Under the pieces are notes generated by a model, which was not told the DNA's origin, ran no database searches, and was given only the letters and a program-made list of their open reading frames with translations. A DNA stretch of 5,158 nt, taken from contig JACMOF010000333.1 in NCBI GenBank assembly GCA_014378155.1, positions 1 through 5,158 of the forward strand. The letters run 5' to 3'. Positions 4,938 through 5,158 of the stretch are shown in pieces. Position numbers and translations under genes: made by a program. Position 1 is the stretch's first letter. The number at the start of each line of letters is the position of its first letter. This DNA comes from Caulobacter sp. Lineage in GTDB: Bacteria; Pseudomonadota; Alphaproteobacteria; Caulobacterales; Caulobacteraceae.

Positions 4938-5158
4938 ATGGTTGATCTCGTCACCCTCCGCCCCCTGGCGCTCGCGCTGCCCGAAGTCGTGGCGAGCCGC
5001 GAGCGCCAGCGCCGGGCGTTCGAGGTCCACGGCAAGGGCATCGCTTGGTCCTATTTCGCTCGCGCCGCTCCCAAGGCCCGGCGCGAGCTGGTCGTCGGCG
5101 TGATCGCGGTGCGCTGTCCGCTCCCCGAGAAGGAGATGCTGATCGAGGTCGCGCCCGA
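4938..5158 (+). CDS. MmcQ/YjbR-family protein (DUF419), N-terminal part, truncated by window edge
   Basis: An open frame from ATG 4938-4940 runs off the window after 73 full codons. LRPLALALPEV (7-17), RRAFEVHGKGIAWSYFAR (25-42) and AVRCPLPEKEMLIEVAP (57-73) follow the MmcQ/YjbR pattern: an LALALPE helix, an F-x-V-x-GK strand and an EK-x-x-LIE-x-x-P helix. The family is often called DNA-binding from its fold, but its cell function is poorly known. Members are usually about 110-130 residues, so roughly half is present. No clear Shine-Dalgarno precedes the ATG; GGGG at 4922-4925 is 12 bases away. No in-frame ATG or GTG lies just upstream, only a TTG at 4926. It is divergent from the hydratase operon and shares the 146-base control region. 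Confidence 0.8.
   Translation, partial: MVDLVTLRPLALALPEVVASRERQRRAFEVHGKGIAWSYFARAAPKARRELVVGVIAVRCPLPEKEMLIEVAP

Noticed and set aside
4576..5103. Plus-strand open frame crossing the hydratase start and the divergent control region
   Set aside because: It is antisense to the hydratase, crosses the regulatory dyads and continues out of frame over the MmcQ/YjbR-like gene, which has clear family motifs.
1..5158. Mobile element, attachment site, CRISPR array, tRNA or rRNA
   Set aside because: I saw no transposase or integrase motifs, spaced direct repeats, terminal repeats or tRNA-like folds on either strand.

Overview
The window is about two-thirds G+C, gene-dense, and codes with G/C-ending codons. 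The proteins, the frequent GTG starts and the short SD sites suggest an alphaproteobacterium of the Caulobacter/Phenylobacterium kind. That placement is an inference from protein style, not from a marker gene. I see no mobile element, tRNA, rRNA, CRISPR array or sign of recent transfer.

Layout from left to right. (1) Positions 2-1003, plus strand: the C-terminal transpeptidase half of penicillin-binding protein 2 (mrdA), cut by the window edge and closed by a strong intrinsic terminator (1017-1056). (2) Positions 1055-2556, minus strand: a two-gene operon facing mrdA. It holds a YdgJ/IolW-type Gfo/Idh/MocA oxidoreductase followed by a UPF0303 (DUF336, HbpS/GlcG-like) protein, with a 4-base stop/start overlap. 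(3) Positions 2592-4791, minus strand: a second operon with a 2-keto-4-pentenoate hydratase-family enzyme (FAH fold) followed by an ACS-family (ExuT/DgoT-like) MFS transporter, ending in its own terminator. (4) Positions 4792-4937: a 146-base divergent control region with a candidate promoter, a 13-bp palindrome and two interleaved inverted repeats. (5) Positions 4938-5158, plus strand: the start of an MmcQ/YjbR-family gene, cut by the right edge.

How the genes may work together: the transporter and hydratase look like an uptake-plus-catabolism pair for an organic acid, either a sugar acid or an aromatic meta-cleavage-type intermediate. The oxidoreductase/UPF0303 pair is a separate unit, because a terminator stands between them, although sugar or inositol metabolism could link the two. 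mrdA belongs to cell-wall elongation and is not functionally tied to its neighbours.

The least ordinary part is the divergent control region at 4813-4937. No wholly novel system is evident; the coding genes all fall into known families.
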